From: Ehretia macrophylla
Taxonomy: Eukaryota > Streptophyta > Magnoliopsida > Boraginales > Ehretiaceae
DNA length: 64,000 nt
Direction: 5' to 3'
Assembly: GCA_037974665.1 (NCBI GenBank)
Contig: CM075767.1
Span: 27,305,498 to 27,369,497, forward strand
Shown piece after piece: positions 24,602 to 38,300 of the stretch. Made by a program: the position numbers and the translations under genes. The notes under the pieces are model-generated. The model did no database searches. It was not told where the DNA came from and saw only the letters and a list, made by a program, of their open reading frames with translations. The stretch's first letter is position 1; each line of letters begins with the position of its first letter.

Positions 24602-26886
24602 TGTCACACCCCGACCCGACCCCGCAAAAGGCCAAGCCCGGACCCGACACACGGACGGAGTCTCCTCTGTACCGCGAACGATCCGAAAACCCTAAAATCA
24701 ATATAATACTTGCGAAAGCCATAAAATAATCAAAACAAGCCAACTTTCTATAAAACATACATTTCTTATTATCCAACTTTCCAAACCAAAAATGTCATGC
24801 ATACTACACAGGTATTTATGCCACTAAACCATTAGCTATTAGCATGCATTTCTTCACTAGTCATCAGAGTATAAGTTTACAATTTTACAAACTTTAATCC
24901 ACTACAACATAGGACCATTAAAGGTCTCAAAATAGGAAAATACATACAAGGCTACAAGCCTCAAAATTAAGCGACCTTCACGCAATATACATAACAAGCA
25001 AGGTTCGCACAAAAAATGGTAACCAACCACCAGCCAAAGCAGAGAAGTGCTATCACGAAAACACCTCCACCTGCTCCTCCTCCTCAATTACCTCGAGAGG
25101 GTCTGCTTCAACTACTCCTGTAAAAACATATTATAGAGAGGAATGAGCAAAAACTATTGCTCAGCGAGGGCAATTGGTCTCAAGGACGGAGATGAGAGGA
25201 GTATGCAATGCAATTAGCCAAGCAATACATACAAATCATATAAAGATACAACAAAAGCCAACAATAAAGCAAGGCAAGTATTTAAAGCTGCAAACACTCA
25301 TTCAAAGGATACGATACTCTTTTCACGAGCAACTTTCAAACACGAATTCGATGACGACACGCCGGCCCAAACCACCTTATAACACCAGTTTGGAAAACCC
25401 CGGAAGTATCCATCAACCTACGACCCAAATCTCCCTGGGAGGCAACCCAAGCGAGAAAGGGAATAGCAGCGGAGCTAGAGCAACCAACACTGGCAACCCA
25501 AGGCTACCCAGAGAGGCCCATCACTCACGCGCGAGACACTATGCAATGCAAGACTCGATACAAGACGATAAACAAGCGATAAAGCCACACGTGGGAGAAT
25601 AACAAAGTAGGTTACTCTCGCACGCAATAGCAGCAATTTGATAAGCAATTCAATCCAAAACAACTCAAACAAGTATTCCAAGTAATTCTAAGCATTCTAT
25701 AAGCATAAAGACAAGAAAACACACAAAAACACAAATCGGCCCCAACTATCAAAACGCTACCATTTCCAAACGAGCTACGAGTTCTGGAAACTGACTTCGC
25801 CAACCCTCCTAGGTCACCATAAGGCACGTCTAAAGACCCCGAAACCTTACTTTACCCTAGAACTCGCGCAAAGCCCCGATTTCCCCCTTTCTCGTTTGAA
25901 CTACAACTATATCAACCAAACACCCAACCAACGCCATAATCGCACCAAAAGTGCTTCCATGGCCTCCCGAAGCAATGCCAACACGCAAAACGAGAAAATG
26001 CAAAAGTCGACCTAAACGACCCTGACTTTCCCAAAGGCTTAATTCTCATTTTTTCCACTACGCAACCCAAACAAACCACACATTTAAGCATTCTAGCATA
26101 CCTAGCACGTTTCTGCATCAACGGAAAGCATAACAGCGCAATTTCAACGTTTCAAGGTTTTACTATTCACAAAACACTATTCATTCCACAATTTAATTTG
26201 CAATCACAACATTTAACCGCAGAAAATGTTACAAAGCTATAAATACATGTTCTACAAATGCCAAGGAACATTCTAGAAGCATCAAATCGCTTTAAATAAC
26301 GATCTACGGATAAATCTAAAAATTGACAAAGTTAACATACACAACGTATAAATGCGCAAATAACATGCTTCCCTCACCTCAGGTACTCCTAGTCGCTAGA
26401 AAAACAACGTTGGCCACCTCGGAAATCACCCCGCACGAGCTCACGCGAAGATTGATCGTTTGGAAGGTTGAAATTTTTTTTTCTTTCTCTCTTGTTTCGG
26501 CCAGCTCCTCTCTGTTTTGCTGCTGTTTCTCTTTTTATTTTACTTATTTTTTTTAGCTTATAAGTGTTAAAAGGTCAAAGGGTCAAAGGGCTAAGTCAAC
26601 AACTTAAAATCTTGGTCAAAGAGCCCTATTTTAAGCGTTTTAAAGCCATATTAACTAAGGTAAGATCAATTAAAGCTAGCAACATTTAAAATATAAAATT
26701 TAAGTCATCTAAATACTAGTTTCACTATTTGCTGAGGACTGGAAATCGTTCTCTAGCTATCGCTCCTGAAATGCAATGCACGTTGCGACGGCAAAAAAGT
26801 AACAATTAATTCACAAAGAAATTAAGGAAATATAATTTTCAAAATAATAAACAAAGAATTTTCACATTCCGGGCTCGGGTATTACA
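24602..26886 (-). repeat. Left (3') LTR of the Tekay/Del-type element
   Basis: Runs from TGTCACACCCCGACCC to TCGGGTATTACA on the plus strand and matches 31807-34089 almost base for base. It contains the ACGGACGGAGTCTCC module at 24651 and the long block at about 25436-25580 shared with the other LTR family. Confidence 0.95.
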
Positions 26887-26922
26887 CCCTCTCCCCCTTA
26901 AAACAATTGCGCGCACGCAATT
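26887..26922 (-). promoter_or_regulatory. Polypurine tract and adjoining hairpin
   Basis: On the minus strand a run TTTTAAGGGGGAGAGGG abuts the LTR start, the expected primer site for plus-strand DNA synthesis. Next to it is the inverted repeat AATTGCG-CGCA-CGCAATT (26905-26922), which overlaps the last pol codons. The same hairpin occurs at 52305 and 60663 in the two non-autonomous elements. Confidence 0.75.
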
Positions 26923-29900
26923 CTTACCTGGTCAACAAACAACTCCGGATACTGATCCCGAACTTGGTCCTCTCTTTCCCAAGTCGCTTCCTCAAACCCA
27001 TGATGATTCCACAGAACCTTTACTAACGGAATACTCTTTCTGCGAAGCTCCTGAATCTTTCGATCCACAATTCTAATCGGTTTCTCTTCGTAAGACAACT
27101 TCTCTTCAATCTGCAAAGGCTCTGGTTCAAGCACATGTGAAGGGTCTGGATGATACTTCTTCAACATAGACACGTGGAACACATCGTGCAGTCTCGACAA
27201 GCTCGGAGGCAAAGCTAACCGATAAGCCAAAGGACCTACCTTTTCAGTGATCTCATACGGACCCACGTACCTGGGACTAAGCTTTCCGCTCTTACCGTGC
27301 CGAATCAATCCCTTCCGAGGAGAAATCTTAAGAAACACCCAATCTCCTAAATCAAACTCAAGATCCCGACGGTGCTTATCTGCATAACTCTTCTGACGAC
27401 TCTGAGCTGTAAGCATACGCTGGCGAATAAGGTGAACATTATCTACCATCTTAATCATCTCAGGTAACACAGTCGGATCAACTGTTCTCATCTCTCCAAC
27501 CTCTTCCCAATATAACGGGGATCTGCATTTATGACCATACAACGCCTCGTAGGGAGCCATACCTATAGTAGATTGATAACTATTGTTGTAGGCGAACTCC
27601 GCTAAAGGCAAAAACTTCTCCCAATTCTTCCCAAAGTCAAGCACACATGCTCGAAGCATGTCTTCCAAGATCCTGATGGTTCTCTCAGACTGGCCATCAG
27701 TTTGCGGATGATAAGCAGTACTGAAGCTCAACTTAGTTCCCATGGCCTCTTGCAACTTCTGCCAAAAACGAGATCTGAATCTGGGATCCCTATCTGACAC
27801 TATACTCTGTGGTACTCCATACAATCTCACAATGTTAGCAACATAAAGCTCAGCTAGCTTATCAAGGCTATCCTGTTTGTTCACGGAAATAAAATGCGTA
27901 ACTTTAGTCAAGGGGTCCACAACAACCCAAACAGAATCACATCCACTTGGAGATCTAGGAAGATCGGTCACCAGGTCCATTGTAATATGTACCCACTTCC
28001 ACTGCGGAATCGACAATGGCTGTAGAAGTCCGGCTGGCCTCTGATGCTCAACTTTAACCCTCTGACAAGTCAAACATCTAGATACATACCCAGCAATCTC
28101 CCTCTTCATATTGTTCCACCAGAAGTATTGCTTCAAATCTCTATACATTTTTGTACTGCCCGGGTGAATCGTGTACCTTGAATTATGTGCCTCGGACAGG
28201 ATCTCATTCTTCAAAGTCGGATCATCAGGAACACATACTCTATCTCTGAATCTGAAGATGCCATCTGCATGTAATTTAAACTCCGACTCTCCCCCTTTTG
28301 ATTTTTCTTGGATCTTCAAGATGTGAGGATCAGTCTTCTGAGCCTCTCTGATCTGAGCTAGCAATCCTGACTGAATCTCTAAACTAGCAAATCGAATCCC
28401 TACCTCAGTAGCTTCTGGTTTCCAAGAACAAATTTCTTCCAAAGTCTCCCAGTCCTTGATAATCAAGCTTGCAACAGTAGCCTTTCGGCTCAAAGCATCA
28501 GCAACAACATTTGCCTTACCTGGCACATAGTTAATAGAACAGTTATAACCACCCAATAGCTCTAGCCATCTCCGCTGCCTCATATTTAGATCCTTCTGTG
28601 AAAACAAATACTTGAGACTCTTGTGGTCAGTAAATATTTCAAATCTGCAACCCCACAAGTAATGACGCCACTTCTTCAATGCAAACACAACTGCAGCTAA
28701 CTCAAGATCATGTGTAGAGTAATTGACTTCATAAGGTTTCAAATTCCTAGAAGCATAGGCAATCACCTTACCATTCTGCATTAAAACACAGCCCAATCCT
28801 TCTTTAGATGTATCACTGTAGACAACAAAGTTCTCTGTTCCCTCAGGTAAAGCTAGTATAGGAGCTATAGTTAGTCTCTTCTTCAATTCTTGGAAACTGG
28901 ATTCACACTTGGCATCCCAGTTGTAAGCAACTTTCTTCCGAGTCAACTGGCTCAAAGGTCCAGAAATTTTAGAAAAGTCTTTAACAAATCTCCGGTAGTA
29001 ACCTGTCAATCCAAGAAAACTCCGAATCTCTGACACCGTCTCAGGTCTCTTCCAAGATGAAACAACTTCAATCTTAGCTGGGTCCACTGAAATTCCTCGA
29101 TCTGAAATGATATGGCCTAGAAAACATATCTGATTCAACCAGAACTCACACTTGCTGAATTTAGCAAAAAGCTTGTTTTCCTGCAAAGTCTGAAGCATAA
29201 TCTTCAAGTGTTGCTCGTGTTCAGCCTCGTTCTTCGAATACACTAAAATGTCGTCAATAAAGATCACGACAAACTGATCAAGGTAAGGTCGGAAAACTCT
29301 CTGCATCAAGTCCATGAATGCGGCTGGTGCATTCGTCAATCCAAACGGCAACACAACAAACTCATAGTGGCCATATCTAGTCCTGAAAGCCGTCTTCGGT
29401 ATATCGTCACTCCGAATTCTAAGTTGATAGTAGCCCTGCCTCAAGTCAAATTTGGAGTAAACACTCGCACCCTACAACTGGTCAAACAATTCTTCAATCA
29501 ACGGCAAGGGGTATTTATTCTTAATCGTGACTTGATTAAGTCCCCTGTAATCAATGCATAACCGTAGCGTGCCGTCTTTCTTTCTCACAAACAACACAGG
29601 CGCACCCCACGGCGAAGAACTAGGTTGTATGAACCCTTTCTCAAGCAAGTTCTGAAGCTGAATTTTTAACTCCTGAAGTTCAGCCGATGCCATTCTATAA
29701 GGACTCCTAGAAATTGGCGCAGTGCCTGGTACAAGATCAATCACGAACTCAATCTCCCTATCCGGTGGTAAACCCGGTAATTCCTCGGGAAATACACCAG
29801 GGAAGTCTCTAACAATCGGAACCTCATTCAAACTCAGCTTATCAGCAGGCTGATTGATCAAATAAGCTAAGTAAGCTTCACAACCCCTATTCAACAACTT

Positions 29901-31514
29901 AGAACTCTTGGTCGCTGATAAAAGTGGAATGCGGGCAGCCCTGCAGTTCCCAACAATCTCTAGTACCGGTAGGTCAGGAACCTTAAGATAAACGACCTTT
30001 GTTCTACAATCCAACTGAGCATAATACTTTCCCAACCAGTCCATTCCCAAAATGATTTCATAGTCACGGAATGGCAATATAATTAAATCAGCAGGAAATT
30101 TACGGTTCTCAATACATATATCACAAGACTTGCAAATAGACTCAGTAACAAATTTTGCACCCAAAGGAGTACTAATTTCAACTTCATGAGGCAATTTATC
30201 AATGCAAACATTCACAGATCGTGCACATGCAGGAGTTATAAACGAATGTGTAGCTCCAGGATCAATCAAAACTTTAACTGGCTGAGTATTGAGAAGAAAG
30301 GTACCTTCCACTATAGCTATATTATCGGGCAGCTCCTCTGCATCCATTGCAAAGACCCTAGCCTGAACACTCTGTGCTGGACGTGCACCTGAAGCCCTAT
30401 TCTGAACACCTTGGCCTCCACCACGGCCCTGAACATTATTATATTTAGGGCAATCCCTCACCCTATGGTCATCACCGCCACAACCCGTACATTTACCACT
30501 CTTCCTCCAGCAGTTAGCCTCAATATGCCCTGGTCGATTACAATAATTACACTGCTGATTTTGCCTAACCGCAGTGTTTCCTGTAGGTGCTGGGGCTCTG
30601 GCAGGGGTAGGAACTGTACCTCCCTGCTGGGGTCTAGTCATAGCTAGCCTAGCCTGAATCTGCTGCTGTGGCTGATACGGACGCTGCTGAGGACCCTGTG
30701 CAGAAGCTTGATACTGCCTCGGCTGACTCTGGCTGCTCTGGCCCAAATACTGCTTCTTACTCGGCTGACTGCTCTCAGCTAACATCTCAGCCTTCTGTTT
30801 CTCAAACTTCGAGGCTGCCTGAAATGCCTCGGGAAAAGTAGTGTAGGTCTGCCCAGTCAAATGCAACTGAATGTCCATTCTCAGCCCACGGACAAACCTA
30901 TGAATCATCCTCCTAGCCGGCCGTACCAACTCGGGCATATACCTCGACAGGCTAACAAACCTCGCCTCGTACTGTGCAACAGTCATATTTCCCTGCTTCA
31001 GGGCCACAAACTCATCTTCCCTCCTCTCCATAGCCATCTCGGGAATATATTTGTCCCGAAACTCACTTACAAAATCATCCCATAAGTGTGGAACATCCTC
31101 ACAATCCCACCTCAACCTAACAGTATTCCACCACTGCTCTGCATCACCCTCAAATAAGAATGACGCATAGTCTATTCTTGCCTCATCAGTGTACCTCAAA
31201 GCAGTGAAAATTTTCTCGACACGGTTAATCCATCTCTCGGCCGCCTCATCATCAGGCTCTCCGAAGAACTTTCCCGGTTCGTGCCTCAGAAATTTCTCTA
31301 ACTGATTATTCTCAACCCTGTACCCCTGTCCACCAGGATTAGCTTGATTACCCTGGGGATTAATCCGGTCCTGCCTCTGCTCATGTAGTACCTGTGTGAT
31401 CCGGTCTACTACAGTAGTCATGGTAGCCATAAACTGCTCAGGCAACGGCTGTTGACCCTGTTCTGCTGCCTCTTCATCCGATCCTATACCTTGAGTACCA
31501 CGACGTGGCGGCAT
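26898..31514 (-). pseudogene. gag-pol region of the Tekay/Del-type element (fossil)
   Basis: From the minus-strand start: a gag domain around [12 protein letters not shown] and EGDAEQWW; two cysteine-rich knuckles, [14 protein letters not shown] and [14 protein letters not shown]; a retropepsin-like site [11 protein letters not shown]; reverse transcriptase with [20 protein letters not shown] and [10 protein letters not shown]; RNase H with [12 protein letters not shown] and [11 protein letters not shown]; integrase with the zinc region RDLKQYFWW to CLTCQRVK, the acidic core around MDLVTDLP and VSDRDPRF, and [12 protein letters not shown]; and a chromo-like end EEATWERED. Total length fits a Tekay/Del polyprotein. 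The region is nearly intact, with about one break. Confidence 0.93.
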
Positions 31515-31785
31515 AGTAGCAACTCACAATAGCTGGCAACATTTAAAAGCAGTTTAAGATTAGATAACACTCAAGTCAATAACAATCCAATATTCTATCA
31601 CACAATTCACATCAAACAAGTTTAACTTGCCAAACTATTTCAATTAAACACTTAAACATTCCAAGTTCACAAAGTCATGCTATAACATTTTCTTTTCACT
31701 TAGCAATCACACATAAACACTTTAGCATTTTAGACCTTTACCCCACAGACCGAGAATCATATCCCGGCTCATGCAAGACTATCAT

Positions 31786-31797
31786 GCTCTGATACCA
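31786..31797 (-). promoter_or_regulatory. Primer binding site, initiator-Met tRNA
   Basis: The minus strand reads TGGTATCAGAGC, complementary to the 3' end of plant initiator-Met tRNA, just inside the 5' LTR. The neighbouring CCCGGCTCAT leader resembles those at 53.9 and 61.1 kb. Confidence 0.9.
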
Positions 31798-31806
31798 CCT
31801 AAAGAA

Positions 31807-34089
31807 TGTCACACCCCGACCCGACCCCGCAAAAGGCCAAGCCCGGACCCAACACACGGACGGAGTCTCCTCTGTACCGCGAACGATCCGAAAACCCTAA
31901 AATCAATATAATACTTGCAAAAGCCATAAAATAATCAAAACAAGCCAACTTTCTATAAAACATACATTTCTTATTATCAAACTTTCCAAACCAAAAATGC
32001 CATGCATACTACACAGGTATTTATGCCACTAAACCATTAGCTATTAGCATGCATTTCTTCACTAGTCATCAGAGTATAAGTTTACAATTTTACAAACTTT
32101 AATCCATTACAACATACGACCATTAAAGGTCTCAAAATAGGAAAATACATACAAGGCTACAATCCTCAAAATTAAGCGACCTTCACACAATATACATAAC
32201 AAGCAAGGTTCGCACAAAAACTGGTAACCAACCACCAGCCAAAGCAGAGAAGTGCTATCACGGAAACACCTCCACCTGCTCCTCCTCCTCAATTACCTCG
32301 AGAGGGTCTGCTTCAACTACTCCTGTAAAAACATATTATAGAGAGGAATGAGCAAAAACTATTGCTCAGCGAGGGCAATTGGTCTCAAGGACGGAGATGA
32401 GAGGAGTATGCAATGCAATTAGCCAAGCAATACATACAAATCATATAAAGATACAACCAAAGCCAACAATAAAGCAAGGCAAGTATTTAAAGCTGCAAAC
32501 ACTCATTCAAAGGATACGATACTCTTTTCACGAGCAACTTTCAAACACGAATTCGATGACGACGCGCCGGCCCAAACCACTTTATAACACCAGTTTGGAA
32601 AACCCCGAAAGTATCCATCAACCTACGACCCAAATCTCCCTGGGAGGCAACCCAAGCGAGAAAGGGAATAGCAGCGGAGCTAGAGCAACCAACACTGGCA
32701 ACCCAAGGCTACCTAGAGAGGCCCATCACTCACGCGCGAGACACTATGCAATGCAAGACTCGATACAAGATGATAAACAAGCGATAAAGCCACACGTGGG
32801 AGAATAACAAAGTAGGTTACTCTCGCACGCAATAGCAGCAATTTGATAAGCAATTCAATCCAAAACAACTCAAACAAGTATTCCAAGTAATTCTAAGCAT
32901 TCTATAAGCATAAAGACAAGAAAACACACAAAAACACAAATCGGCCCCAACTATCAAAACGCTACCATTTCCAAACGAGCTACGAGTTCTGGAAACCGAC
33001 TTCGCCAACCCTCCTAGGTCACCATAAGGCACGTCTAAAGACCCCGAAACCTTACTTTACCCTAGAACTCGCGCAAAGCCCCATTTCCCCCTTTCTCGTT
33101 TGAACTACAACTATATCAACCAAACACCCAACCAACTCCATAATCGCACCAAAAGTGCTTCCATGGCCTCCCGAAGCAATGCTAACACGCAAAACGAGAA
33201 AATGCAAAAGTCGACCTAAACGACCCCGACTTTCCCAAAGGCTTAATTCTCGTTTTTTCCACTACGCAACCCAAACAAACCACACATTTAAGCATTCTAG
33301 CATACCTAGCACGTTTCTGCATCAACGGAAAGCATAATAGCGCAATTTCAACGTTTCAAGGTTTTACTATTCATAAAACACTATTCATTCCACAATTTAA
33401 TTTGCAATCACAACATTTAACCGCAGAAAATGTTACAAAGCTATAAATACATGTTCTACAAATGCCAAGGAACATTCTAGAAGCATCAAATCGCTTTAAA
33501 TAACGATCTACGGATAAATCTAAAAATTGACAAAGTTAACATACACAACGTATAAATGCACAAATAACATGCTTCCCTCACCTCAGGTACTCCTAGTCGC
33601 TAGGAAAACAACGTTGGCCACCTCGGAAATCACCCCGCACGAGCTCACGCGAAGATTGATCGTTTGGAAGGTTGAATTTTTTTTTCTTTCTCTCTTGTTT
33701 CGGCCAGCTCCTCTCTGTTTTGCTGCTGTTTCTCTTTTTATTTTACTTAGTTGTTTTAGCTTATAAGTGTTAAAAGGTCAAAGGGTCAAAGGGCTAAGTC
33801 AACAACTTAAAATCTTGGTCAAAGAGCCCTATTTTGAGCGTTTTAAAGCCATTTTAACTAAGGTAAGATCAATTAAAGCTAGCAACATTTAAAATATAAA
33901 ATTTAAGTCATCTAAATACTAGTTTCACTATTTGCTGAGGACTGGAAATCATTCTCTAGCTATCGCTCCTGAAATGCAATGCACGTTGCGACGGCAAGAA
34001 AATAACAATTAATTCACAAAGAAATTAAGGAAATATAATTTTCAAAATAATAAACAAAGAATTTTCACATTCCGGGCTCGGGTATTACA
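31807..34089 (-). repeat. Right (5') LTR of the Tekay/Del-type element
   Basis: Near-identical to 24602-26886, starting TGTCACACCCCGACCC and ending TCGGGTATTACA, followed by the target duplication CGATT. Differences from the left copy are scattered single-base changes, mostly transitions. Open frames seen inside it appear in both copies and are by-products. Confidence 0.95.
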
Positions 34090-35235
34090 CGATTTCTTAT
34101 ATTATCTTTACGGTGTTAGACTCTATATAACCAGAAAAATATACTGATTTGATTTTGGTCAAATCAGAGCCTTCTATTGGAGGAGATTGATTTGACTTGC
34201 TACCGTACTTTAATTAGTCTTCCACTGTACCTAGATTCTATAAAGTTTAAAGGGAGTATACCTTGGGTCGCAACTAGGCTATGGGCATTCTTTTTTCTTA
34301 TCTTTGTCACGATCAGTAGAAAATACTGAGCTCTATCTATGCCAACCAAAAGCTCATAGAAATGAGTTCAAACTATTTACTAGTAGAAGCGCATAGGAAG
34401 AAGAGTAATTCCAACTGTTTCCTATGGTGACAAATTCTATTGGTAGATTCTAACCAAAAGTAGAAAGGGGGTTCTGCCCATGGATCAGCTAACGCAGTTC
34501 AGATACTAAAATAATCTCACCCGATTACGTCATGAGACGATAGGCGAGCTACATTTCCTTTGAGGTACAAACCACTGGTTGAACTTCTCTTTATCAGAAT
34601 AAGTGAGTTCACTTCACAAACCCAAAGCGTCAAACTCACCTCGGTTTAGCGATTACACGTATAGTCCAGGAGTTATAGAGGGGATAGAAGGATATAGGCA
34701 AGTAACAAGCTTGCTTTGCTAATATCACTCTGCATAGGATCACTCGCCTTAAGGCTCTCTCAGAGAAATTCCAGAAACAGATTATGGAATGAAATTGATG
34801 AGAACTGTCTTGTCAGAAAAGCAAATCTCAGTAGATCCAGAGATAGATCGCCTACGAACGAAAGGGACTATCGCTTTGAAACCCTGCTTAGCAATTCCCT
34901 TAGACCCCAAGTCACCATAATATGTTGCTATGCCTGCCCCCCCTACCAGCTCCAGGACTGACTTCGAATTCAGATACTTGGATCGAATATAGGAAAGTAG
35001 GGACAAAAGCCCGAGTTCAATTAGTACCATCGCTGTCAGAAAGGAAAGATTGTCTGATTGTATGAAAGAAGCAATCAAGAGGCAACAACCGCTTTATAGC
35101 GGGAGAATATGATACAGAGACTTTCATTGCCCTTAACTTCTCACATAAAGCAACAAAGGAAGTGTCAAGTGTTGCGAGAACATTATATATGAATATAATC
35201 CCGCAAAAGTCAAATAAACACGTTCAGGCACTCTA
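34090..35235. other. Mitochondrial-type spacer
   Basis: Continues the DNA interrupted by the gypsy element. Open frames at 34716-34961 (+) and 34782-35078 (-) lie opposite each other and show no recognisable domain. No RNA gene seen. Confidence 0.45.
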
Positions 35236-35364
35236 GTGGCTAAAAAAAGGTTTGAGGAGTTTTCCTACCAATTAACTGTTGATCTCATTGCCATGATTCA
35301 TCATACAGATTTCATCATCGCCAGCACTTTTCAAGAAATCACTAGAAGCAAGGACAATACCTTG
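35236..35364 (+). pseudogene. Sucrose synthase exon fragment
   Basis: The frame reads [18 protein letters not shown] then [19 protein letters not shown]. This matches the glycosyltransferase region of plant sucrose synthase (family form KKFEEKYHFSCQFTADL...[22 protein letters not shown]). About nine bases are missing after FEE and an extra His codon lies before HTDF. Similarity stops after SKD, where the host gene continues with TVGQYESH, so only about 40 codons are present. This is a nuclear gene by origin, found inside mitochondrial-type DNA. The reading frame continues to 35550 but with unrelated sequence. It is not functional. Confidence 0.8.
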
Positions 35365-38300
35365 AACCAGCTTAAATTGCTAAAGCAATTCTCGAACCTA
35401 ATTCCCAAGGTCACATACCTGTCGCATAAAAAGAAAATGCATAAATGCATAATAGTTATAGTTGGAATCTCCATTAGGGTAGGCATTAATATTCAAAGGT
35501 TGACTCTCCAACTGGGACATCATCCACAGCTAGATCCTCCTTTAGTTTAGAAAGTAGATCAAAAGGGCAAAGAGAGCCACCCGGTCATCATGGATAAAAC
35601 TACCCCTCTTTCAATTGGCATCTAACCATCATCTTCTCACTAGGGCCGAGGTTGGTCTTTTTAATCAATCATAAAATGAACTGGTGGATTGATTGACTTC
35701 TGGCTACGAGACCTCTTCACCGGAACCATTTGTTACAGGTTCATAAAGAAAAGGACCTTGCCCAGTTTGACTTTTTCTCTCATCGATTGATTGAAAAAAA
35801 GGAAAAACTGGAATTCAAGGATTGAAGATGTATCCGATACTAGGTGAGTCTTCTTTTTAATATTCAATCTTATTAGTTTAGTAGAGTAGGCGAGAGAGCC
35901 TTTCACAGATAGGTGACATACCTTAGAAAAGAAATGAGAGACCCTATTGAGGAAGGCCTAGGTCCGGTCGTGGTCTTTCTTCCAGAAAGAATATCCACTT
36001 AGTAGTAGTCACTTGGAGAGGTAGAGATGAATGCTTGTTCGTTCCTTCTTTCGTTCTGACAGTACGTACCCTCTCATGTAACAATCAGTCTTTCCTCTTA
36101 AGCAAGGGCTTTCCTAAGAATGCCTAGCTTTCTCTCCCTTCTTGTCTTAGTATATATTATAGTGACGCTTGAACTTGAACGGCTTTGAAACAAGAAATAC
36201 ACCAGTTGGAGTGAATCTTGGCTCTAGGATGGATAGCTAGATTGGATGAGGAGAACTGGCAATTCCCCGGTCATCTTTGTTGGATTGGAATAATAGACTG
36301 CCCCTCCTGTCCTAGTTGAGATTCCAATATGATATGGAAATCACCTAAATGAACCATTTGTTTTCGTTCTTCTTGATACGAGATAGTTATTCCGTTACCG
36401 AGTTCGAGTTCCTTTTTCTATTATATTCTAATGGAAAGAGCACTTTTATTCTTATGCTTTATGCCCTTCTCGAAAAGTATTTAGAATGCTTCTTAGCGAC
36501 TCTATCTATGGGCCCAAATGCCACTCAATTTCAAAGCACTCTATATCATAATAAAGCAAAGGATTCAATCCAGCCACAGGTGTCCCTACGGCTACCTTGT
36601 TACAACTTCATTTTGAGATGAATGGAGCATTGATGAAAGCATTAACATTCCTAAAAAACATGACTTAGCGGCTATAAGAAAGGATGTCGCAGATCAGCTA
36701 TGTGACTTAAAACCTGAAGGACAGTCTTGTTTTACCCAAGTTGAAAGAGCTAGTCGTTATCTGACCAATACTTATCGATGCTATTTAGGTTAGCTCGAGT
36801 GCCAATGGTTATCGACATCAACTCGTACTCCCTTACCCAATATATCTGCCTTTCTAGCTCCTCCTCATTTTGGCAAGGAAGCAATCGTGATTCCCCTTGG
36901 TCTAGTGTAAGGACGAGACTAAATATGGGGCCTTTCACCATCCCATAGTGGTATAACTGGTTTATATATAAACCATCAGGAATCCCTTTTGTCTTGATTT
37001 AGGGGAATAGATGCATTGATTAGATTACGTGGTTCGAGCAATCTGCAGGAAGTTTTTTTTTTCGTTTACCATTCATATTAAAGTAAGACAGATAGGGCAT
37101 ATTTGACAAGTAAACAAGCAAACCTAGTCCCTTTATACCAGCTAGCAGTCTCCTTTAGGGAGTCCCCTTCTTTACTGAGTTGGGATCTCGGGTGCCTCTG
37201 CGACTATTAAGGCAGGGTACTACTGTACTAATAGTGGAGTGGCTTGAATCAAATCGTTTGTCTAGAGAGGGTGTAACAATAATCAAAGCTGACTGTACTA
37301 TAAACTCAAGATGTTGTATAGGCAACTTGCCTTAGACTAGTGTATCGAACTATAGGACATGAGCGACCCATAATCATTGACGAAGAGGAAGGTTTGGAAA
37401 GGGATCAAACATATTAAGGAGAAGCTTTCACAAAGGCCAATAGCCGATGGCTGATGTCACTACCCTGAACTTCTTTATCTACTTGAAAGCTGATGGGAGT
37501 ACGACTTTCTTCAAGGAAATGTCCCCTATGATATTATATTAGCGAATAGCCCTTGGATTCTCCTTTTTTCGTAAGCCGTAGATGAAGGTGCAGTCAAGCC
37601 CTTTGAATCTTATCCATTAAAGAAGACAAACTTCAAGACTGAAACTTGCCCCTTTCGAAGACTTTTCTATAATATAAGGTAAGCTTTTTGGAACCCTTAT
37701 TATTTTAGAGAAAGGGGAAATGGGATACCCTTTGCCAAGGAGAGATTCAGTCTTCATTTTCCAAAAAAAGTAAATTGTCTTTTTCTTAAAGGAATACTTG
37801 AAATTGACTTTACTTGGCCGGGTAACCATAGAAAAAAAAGAAGGGACAAAAGAGGAATAAAAAGGGTCCACTGTCTCATGGGGCAAGCTTACTTAGTAGA
37901 AAATTGAATAAAATGGCTGAAGTACATATTGCCAATGTAACCTAAGCAATATTGTAGTTTGCCAGCCGGATCTAGGTATCATTTCGCTTGTGCTTCTTTC
38001 AAGGGAAGCATTTCGCTCTACTTTCGCTTGAGTACCGTACCTATTCCTATCTTATGGTCAGATCAAGCATTTCCTAAATCTATCTGTGCTCCTCCTTATA
38101 TATTATATAGTTAGGCTCAAATAAAAAGGTTAATCTTTATTGGCCTTTTGTTAACTCTAACCCATCTCTGAACCTTCGAATCTTTTTGCCCCACTAAGCA
38201 TCTTTTTAGTCAAACTTCTCTTCCACACAAAAAAGACCCCGCCTTCCTTCCAGGATTGCTGCTCATTCATCAAGGGGTACCCTGAATGGCTGATTCCTGC

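Larger units (their letters stand above)
24602..34089 (-). mobile_element. Ty3/gypsy LTR retrotransposon, Tekay/Del type, nearly whole (fossil)
   Basis: The element has two LTRs of about 2.28 kb, TG...CA ends, a perfect 5-bp target duplication CGATT (24597-24601 and 34090-34094), an initiator-Met tRNA primer site, a polypurine tract and a gag-pol region in the order gag, protease, reverse transcriptase, RNase H, integrase. The integrase C-terminus with [19 protein letters not shown] fits the chromovirus Tekay/Del clade. The coding part looks almost whole, with about one break. The LTRs differ by roughly 1-2 percent by eye, suggesting an insertion within about the last million years at usual plant rates. 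It lies in mitochondrial-type DNA on both sides. Confidence 0.95.

Noticed and set aside
25174-32807. A 142-codon frame present at both 25174-25602 and 32379-32807
   Set aside because: It lies in the two LTR copies of one element and contains no known domain; duplication of the LTR explains its presence twice.
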